A stretch of DNA of 64,000 bases from Echinococcus granulosus (Eukaryota; Platyhelminthes; Cestoda; Cyclophyllidea; Taeniidae): positions 1,060,127-1,124,126 of the forward strand of contig NW_020170396.1 of the NCBI RefSeq assembly GCF_000524195.1. The letters run 5' to 3'. Below the pieces are notes generated by a model. The model made no database searches. It saw only the letters and a list, made by a program, of their open reading frames with translations, and was not told the DNA's origin. A program made the position numbers and the translations under genes. Position 1 is the first letter of the stretch, and each line of letters opens with the position of its first letter. Positions 58,401 through 64,000 of the stretch are shown here, piece after piece.

Positions 58401-61313
58401 ATTCAGCACTCATACTTTTTCAAATATAATCAAATAATTTATGACGAGCCAGATTTTTTGAGTATGCCACTGTTCCAGGCTTGCATAATAGAAATCCTCA
58501 TTAGCACTTTTATTAATAGCAATGAAAGCCTCATTTCACTTTACTTAATTTTTAATTTAAGTAAGCTTCTGCAGAGAAATATAGTTGTCTGTTAACTCAG
58601 TAGAAGCTGAAATAGTTCAGCGGTATAAATGATTCAACATCACGTCATAAAGTGAATGGAGATTGTTTTTCACCCATTTCCGAAAGGTGGTTCAAATTTA
58701 CCCTCCAACGCCTACGCATCGCGCAGAATTACTGTTGGAAAAATTCAGCGAGAAAGATATCTGCAACTACCTCTCCCTAAGGTTCAATCAAAATAATGCG
58801 GAGAAAAACCTACATGTTATTTAAGTTCATAAAGCCGTTTTTCGAGTATTCTGTCTGTTTGATAGTAAATTTTGAATCGCAAGGCGGGAATCACAAAACC
58901 GCGTCGGTGGATTTTGTAGGTAAGGCTTGGTGATGAATTCGAATGCAAGCATTGCGTAAATTAAGGTCACTCCTGTAAATTGCTTGCTATTGCAATACTT
59001 TTTTCCTCGAAATGGTCGTTCTTGCGGCTCCGCCTGCTGCAATTCTGCATTCATAGAGCATCGCATTTTTGGTATATTTCTCCAGATAACAATTGACCGT
59101 TGACTTCCACCTCCTCCGATCGTCGAAACACTCTACTTACTTAGTAGCAATCATCAACATGCTTGCATGTAAAAAGTTCTTCAGCAGAGTTGTCTGCTTT
59201 CCTGTTTGGCTAGACGCTTGTAAGAGCCATTTCCCTTTACGATATTCAATTGTGATGACAAGGTTAGTATTCATCTTAAAATTTGACTTGTCAAGCGCAG
59301 GGATTGCAGTGGAACAGTTATACTGAGAACATCCTCTATACACAATGTTGGTGTGACTTGGATTTAACTACAGCGTGGTTGAGGAGCCACCTCCTACTGC
59401 ATTGCTATTCAGGGCTGGGATGACCATTTGTGCGAGGTTCCAATGTCCATTTACTTGTGATGAGTTAAAAGCGCCATTTGTATTAACTCGATAACATCTA
59501 AATGGTTGGGCTAAACTTCACCCACATTTTTAAAAAAAAGAGATAAACGTTTCATTGCTTACTTTATCGTCACCAAAACTATCAATTACTAGAAGTTATC
59601 CCGTCTTATTTACAAAGCCTAAAATCACTTTTGAAGGTTCAAATTGCTATCATCCTTATATTAGATTAACCTGAATGCAATGAACTTATGGAAATCATCG
59701 AGTATGATTAGCAGTTCTACTTATCTGCATAAAAGTTGAGGCAGAGTGAAAAGCCAGTAAAAATCCTCGACTTGTGACATCTCGTAAGTTTGTCACAACA
59801 TCCAAATTAGACAACTCAAACAATGTTGACAATTTTGCAGCCTTAACCAAATCCTAACAATTCCTGGAATCCTATCCTTAACTTAACCCCTTGAAACAAA
59901 ATAGACCTTGGTAGCGTCCTTAAAGCAGAAAAATGAAAGCGTGGAGCATTGACAAAACCAATGAATATAAAGCAGCATTGAATGCTGCTGGCATAGGAGA
60001 GGACGAGGAAGAAAGGAGAACGAACCAGCGCTGACGAGGTGAGATCGAGCCTTCGCCTCATCACTGAGCAGTAGGAAAATATAATCAAGTGGAATGGAGC
60101 TTATGAAATCCAGTGCAAACCACGTACGAAGGTAGTGATTAGCTATTTTCTTGGGGTTCAGGATAATCTCATCGGCAAACTGATTGGTCAAAATTCCTTT
60201 AAAGTAAAAAAAGATTCAAAGTAAATTACATCAAGCCGATGGTTAAAACTAGTAATCAGAGTTTTTTTAAATATGAAAGTGGTTCTATCAAAGTCTTTTT
60301 TACGTGATGAAAAGTTTTCTGAAATAAAATTAAGCGGGATTTGGCATTGACGTCTATGATGCATATACTTTAATGGCACCTACGATATGTAAAATGGCAT
60401 TCAGAAGATAAATTTTCCAAAAATTATTGCGATGGGATTTATTTTAACATTCGTTGCTAAAAGTGAGGCCACTCATTTAACTAATCGGTGATGGCCGCGC
60501 ATTCATTTGGATGGCGCAATCGTTCTAGCTCCAGTGAACATTTGACTGGATTCACTACAACATCTGTATGCTATTCCTAGCCAGTTTTCCGGGTATACAA
60601 AAAAAGGCATAAAGAAGGTGCAATCCGACTACTTCTGGTCCTGCCTCATGTAAAAATTGGATCACAATAGGTGCAGAAGTTAACGCCTTGGTACTCAGGC
60701 AGACTAGAAGGACTTAGTTCCTAATTAACAAATTCCTTTTGTTGCTAGCTAGTCCACATATTTTCTTTTTATTTGTAGCACATGATGTTAAGAGGAATGC
60801 TACTTGTATTTGTAAATTCTGAATAAATAACATTTTGCTTGGTAATATTTTGGCCTTAAATGGATACAATACGTACCACTGGGAGCATCCAAGTCATTAA
60901 CATTGATTATAAGTACAGCACTACACTTTCAGTATAAAGCGTACAAATAAGGAGAAGGATCTGTCAGCCACTTTGCCGTCTTTTATCGTCTTCTGCTTAA
61001 GTGTTTTGAAAACCAAATATTATTTACGGGGCACTTTTATCCTTCCATGCATGTGAAGCCTCATTTTCTATTAAGTTCCAAATTTTTATCCGACAACAAA
61101 TGATTCCAAACAGGTCTCTTGCGAATAATTACAAAATAATCATACTGACCTGTTCGAAAGTTCACAACAATGTCTACAAGGAAGATGGTGTCGGAGACGC
61201 AGTTGAAGCATATTGCCTGAAAACCCAAGTCTTCAAGAAAAAATGAGATGAAAACTGGAAGTATGATCAAATTCGCAATGAGCAAAACGAGCATCAGCAA
61301 GTCCCAGTAAAAT
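33887..61313 (-). CDS. HCN: HCN/Ih hyperpolarisation-activated cyclic-nucleotide-gated channel, N-terminus missing
   Basis: Nine minus-strand exons join in phase: 61313-61150, 60196-60026, 57491-57394, 56243-56094, 55357-55139, 52672-52526, 50064-49821, 37387-37146 and 34420-33887 (stop), 655 residues from S1 onward. In order they encode S1-S2, S2-S3, the S4 voltage sensor ([20 protein letters not shown]), S5, pore and S6 (SIGYGRFPP), the C-linker ([11 protein letters not shown]) and the cyclic-nucleotide-binding domain ([39 protein letters not shown]). A long charged tail follows. This is a close match to arthropod Ih. Family role: cAMP-modulated cation channel setting membrane excitability. 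The exon with the N-terminal HCN domain (ending ..FR before FYWDLLM) was not found and may lie beyond 64000. Introns range from 0.7 to 12.4 kb. Confidence 0.93.
34423..37145. other. HCN intron 8 (2.7 kb)
   Basis: No nested gene is established. A minus-strand open frame at 34861-35082 (73 codons; [19 protein letters not shown] looks amphipathic and protein-like) is more coding-like than its surroundings, but I do not recognise it. It could be a retroelement or processed-gene scrap. Confidence 0.4.
37146..37387 (-). CDS. HCN exon: second half of cyclic-nucleotide-binding domain
   Basis: Opens with [14 protein letters not shown], the phosphate-binding cassette. The Thr next to the key Arg in vertebrate HCN2 (RRTA) is Val here (RRVA), as I recall for arthropod Ih. 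It continues through the C-helix segment ([13 protein letters not shown]). Confidence 0.9.
37887..38013 (+). repeat. Short dispersed repeat, copy 5
   Basis: Shares GAGACTTCC, GAGGACGAAAGAAGACATAA, CACTAGGGCGGAATAT, GTACAGAAAAGCTTGGGGGT and TACTGGCATGGCCC(G)AAGGCCA with the four copies near 17.4-19.1 kb. It lies about 19 kb away, within the HCN intron, showing that the family is dispersed. Confidence 0.7.
38605..39276 (+). repeat. 0.67 kb repeat, copy A, ending at a sequence gap
   Basis: Matches 62602-63229 along its length with interruptions. The best-conserved part is the last 100 bp (CACTCGGCAAATGGCG, AAGCATACGG, GCGTTTTTACATGAC), where both copies share an open frame reading LGKWR, NHW, KHT, RFYMTNE and VEEA. 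It stops in GAAGAAGCAG followed by N. Confidence 0.75.
39277..39376. other. Assembly gap (100 N)
   Basis: Exactly 100 N, a conventional placeholder for a gap of unknown size; the true missing length is not known. Confidence 0.97.
49821..50064 (-). CDS. HCN exon: first half of cyclic-nucleotide-binding domain
   Basis: Begins [17 protein letters not shown] and runs through [19 protein letters not shown] to [12 protein letters not shown]. It splits the Glu codon of FGEICLL with the next exon (phase 1). Confidence 0.92.
52526..52672 (-). CDS. HCN exon: C-linker
   Basis: [20 protein letters not shown] and [13 protein letters not shown], followed by ELSECLRE, are the A'-D' helices that couple nucleotide binding to the gate. 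Phase 0 at both ends. Confidence 0.92.
55139..55357 (-). CDS. HCN exon: pore and S6
   Basis: [16 protein letters not shown], then SIGYGRFPP as pore helix and selectivity filter, followed by S6 ([20 protein letters not shown]) and CSKKMYREK. Ser replaces the usual Cys before IGYG. Confidence 0.92.
56094..56243 (-). CDS. HCN exon: S5 and turret
   Basis: [20 protein letters not shown], then [17 protein letters not shown]. Joining it to the S4 exon leaves WEE|FLN, two residues shorter than the family WEE-V/I-Y/F-FLN. Confidence 0.88.
57394..57491 (-). CDS. HCN exon: S4 voltage sensor
   Basis: Regularly spaced Arg/Lys ([12 protein letters not shown]…[17 protein letters not shown]) identify S4 and the S4-S5 linker. 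A Ser to Gly change interrupts the usual LLSL. Confidence 0.92.
60026..60196 (-). CDS. HCN exon: end of S2, S3
   Basis: [20 protein letters not shown] and [15 protein letters not shown] match the S2-S3 loop and S3 of Ih channels. Confidence 0.92.
61150..61313 (-). CDS. HCN exon: S1-S2
   Basis: [20 protein letters not shown] is S1. [20 protein letters not shown] is S2. The acceptor (CTTTTTAG) lies before the A that completes an Arg codon, so an upstream coding exon is required. Confidence 0.92.
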
Positions 61314-62601
61314 CTAAAAAGCAGCATGTAAAAATAAATTAACTAGACAGTGCACATTAAGAAGGAATGGTTTATTCCCTCCCCTATATAGAATGGCGCG
61401 CTATGCACGAATGACTTACGAAGCATTTCATTTGCCAAAATCTACAAATTGATGGTGTTTAATGCCTTCGAAAATTTACTTCAGTCCTTTTAAATTACGA
61501 AATCTCAAATGTTAAATAAGAATACATTCGGTGAGAATTGAGATCGGAGGATTGGTCATATTTTGGCCCAAATGTTTTGTCTGACAATCTAACAAGCTTC
61601 GACAAACAAGCACAAACTGATGATTTCTTTCAACTAGGTAGCGAGCATTCGGAAAACACTATCGTTCGGGTAAATGCGATTTGGGCATAAACAGGGAAGC
61701 ACGTTTAAGAGTAATACCTCACTTAAAGTTGTTACTTTGACACCAAAAGACTTGCATCAGAAATGCTTCAGGACCCGCCGTATCTTAGATGTTTTTAATA
61801 GCATACGAAACCCATGTAGATCGAGAGGAGCATTTTACACTCAAAGGTAACCCCATCGCACGACACCTCGAGGTCGTGAACGATGGACGGTATGCAATAA
61901 ACACGCTGACATTTCAGGTGGTCCACCTCGAGCCAGAAGATGCATTTTTGGTGCTTAAATGTCCCCTAAACTGCTACGGGTTGCATTGCTTTGCATAAGA
62001 GACCCATTGAAAAGGGCCTACCTCATTTCTTGTTATACAATTCGTTAACCCTACGTCATGGCCCTAACTTAATATGCATTATTAAGTTTTACCGAGAACT
62101 TTACATATTTTAACAACCCCACCCTGGTAATGACACCCACCTCGATGAAATTGGGGTAAATATGCATATGCAATTACAGTGCTACTACTTTACCTCACCA
62201 ATCGCGAGTAAGCGACTTTGTCTCAAAATATAGAACGAACGATTGTTTGCTTGCAAATGGAATAATGTTGCTATCAACTCTATTTGACCTCTAGTGGCTC
62301 GCTCCTACTTAGCATTCTCATTTCGCTGTTGTTGGATGCATGCTTAATAACACGATGATGGTTGTATAGCATTTTTGAAATTTTATGAAAAGGCTTACCT
62401 TGACTACACATTGTAGCCAGGGTACTGAAGTAAAAGGAATGGCACAAGAAGACCCAAAAATTACCGCGAATTACTGCAGAGATATTATGCAGATACAGAA
62501 CACTTCCCTATCACTTCATTTGTAGAAATAATCAGTCTCACAAGCACTTTTTCATCCTCAACGGGACAGCAGAATTTTCAGTCGAACTATACTTCCACAA
62601 A

Positions 62602-63229
62602 CCGTTCTGTTTGTGGAATCAAACAAACCAGCTCTGACGGCCACAACGTCTGCCTCACTTTTGCTTCTGGACTGTTTACATCACATGTAACTGTCTGATG
62701 CCAAGCAAATTTGATAAGCACTACTTGGAGGCATGTAATCAGGGTAATACTTTAAATGAAGCCAAGGACGAGGATGAGGGCTGGGCAGAAACTCATTTCC
62801 CTCATTCTCTTCCACCATCCCTAAAATGTAAAGCTCATGGGTCGAATAAATGGTGACATAAAGGAACAAAATCTCCTGCTGCCCTGCAGTAATGAGCATT
62901 CACTAGTTCTGACTGTTTCTTTAAAGCGCGTTGTTCTTGCTCGCCTTCCAGTTGTTTTGTGTTAGATCGAGTGGATGGGTGTTAGGCGTAACTGGTCTTC
63001 TGTAAGTGAGCAATTACCACTGAATCCCCCTTTTGCTGTCAACCACAAGCACACACAAAGTAAGATGAAGTAGTGTGTGCCTTAGAAAGAGAGAGCAGTG
63101 GGAGGACGAATGAAGATGATGTGTACGTTCATGGTGCACTCGGCAAATGGCGAATCAATCATTGGGTAAACAATCCAAAGCATACGGCGCGTTTTTACAT
63201 GACAAATGAAGCGGTCGAAGAAGCAGGGG
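62602..63229 (+). repeat. 0.63 kb repeat, copy B, ending at a sequence gap
   Basis: Same orientation and order as copy A at 38605-39276, including GTTTACATCACATGTAACTG, the ACTGACTG-like CTGACTGTTTCT block and the conserved terminal 100 bp. It stops in GAAGAAGCAGGGG followed by N. Confidence 0.75.
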
Positions 63230-63329
63230 NNNNNNNNNNNNNNNNNNNNNNNNNNNNNNNNNNNNNNNNNNNNNNNNNNNNNNNNNNNNNNNNNNNNNNN
63301 NNNNNNNNNNNNNNNNNNNNNNNNNNNNN
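63230..63329. other. Assembly gap (100 N)
   Basis: Exactly 100 N, directly after the same repeat end as the gap at 39277-39376. Confidence 0.97.
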
Positions 63330-64000
63330 TAACTGCCTATTGCAAAGGACTATACTAAAACATTCAAAACCTCGAATTCCCATCAAATGCATCACTGTTT
63401 CTTAATAAATTCTGGTAGCCGTACGCTAGTAACATGGACTTGGTTTTTTAACTGCTGCTAAAATTATTCCTAGACGGGAATGAGTTAGAGCATTATTATC
63501 CAACACACCAATTAATATTTCTTAGGTATGTGAAGATAGCCCTTAGAGATTAGACGCTTATGGACTAATAGATTACTTGGTGTTGGAATTTTGACAATTT
63601 CTAGCAGGCAAAGTTTCATTGAGTTGATTCTACTTTCGGAATAGCTACTTTACATCAAAAAAGGCTGACTCCTCAAATGAGTTAGTACAACTCTTTCAGC
63701 GCTTTAGTATAATTCACCACCTAAATCTCTAACTAATTTCACACTGAACTGTAAACCAGATAAACTTTCATTTGGATAAAGAAGATCGCAAAAAAAAACA
63801 AGCAAACAAAGTCGAATGCCCCATTTTGCTTGTTTAGAAAGCATCGCATTCCTCAGACGCGCAGCCATCATCAGTTCTTATGCTGAGATTTCACTTTCTC
63901 GGTGTTAAATAATCAACGTTAACGTGGGAGGCGCCTTATATTGCCAATATCATTGTGACATGTATTATCCTTAGCGGCCATAGATGGCCCCTGAATGAGC

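Larger units (their letters stand above)
61314..64000. other. HCN upstream intron or flank
   Basis: I found no exon encoding the conserved N-terminal HCN domain (the IHP..FR segment). The plus-strand frame at 61789-61998 has no recognisable match. The repeat copy and gap at 62602-63329 lie here. Confidence 0.5.

Noticed and set aside
61789..61998. Plus-strand 69-codon frame, considered as a gene or (antisense) the missing HCN N-terminus
   Set aside because: Neither strand encodes the expected HCN N-terminal segment, and no splice sites fit.

Overview
This is eukaryotic nuclear DNA, most likely from a flatworm and probably a tapeworm (Cestoda). Every recognisable gene is a metazoan family split by GT-AG introns. 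Many introns near gene 5' ends are only 29-35 nt, while one ion-channel gene has a 12.4 kb intron, a mix known from parasitic flatworms. Base composition is moderate and mobile DNA is sparse. The species cannot be fixed from sequence alone. All exon structures below were built by hand from splice sites, reading phase and remembered family similarity; no alignment was run.

Layout. (1) 1-5665, plus strand: the 3' half of a coiled-coil golgin-like gene (CCDC186). (2) 5960-7393, minus: a cyclin-fold membrane protein (CNPPD1), tail-to-tail with CCDC186. (3) 7727-10053, plus: a basigin/neuroplastin-type immunoglobulin cell-surface protein, head-to-head with CNPPD1 across about 330 bp. (4) 12297-12596, minus: one unrecognised candidate exon with a hydrophobic segment and two Cys pairs. 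(5) 13280-13936, plus: the small intraflagellar-transport GTPase IFT22/RABL5. (6) 14242-16916, minus: a TBC1D22-type Rab GAP, tail-to-tail with IFT22. (7) 16917-20044: intergenic DNA carrying four copies of a short dispersed repeat. (8) 20045-30612, plus: a complete Smad2/3-type TGF-beta/activin signal transducer with a very long linker. (9) 31480-33600: a deleted LTR (Ty3/gypsy-like) retrotransposon with both LTRs recognisable. (10) 33887-61313, minus: an HCN/Ih cyclic-nucleotide-gated pacemaker channel in at least nine exons, N-terminus missing. Its introns hold another short-repeat copy and one copy of a 0.6-0.7 kb repeat that ends in a 100-N gap. A second copy of that repeat, with its own 100-N gap, lies upstream at 62602-63329.

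The genes do not form an operon or one pathway. They are ordinary animal housekeeping and signalling genes: Golgi trafficking, membrane cyclin, cell-surface Ig protein, ciliary transport, Rab regulation, TGF-beta signalling and membrane excitability. The points most worth a second look are the ultra-short introns (down to 29 nt), a stop codon lying across the last basigin splice donor, the enlarged Smad linker, the serine before the HCN selectivity filter, the short dispersed repeat family, and the two assembly gaps that break at the same point of one repeat.
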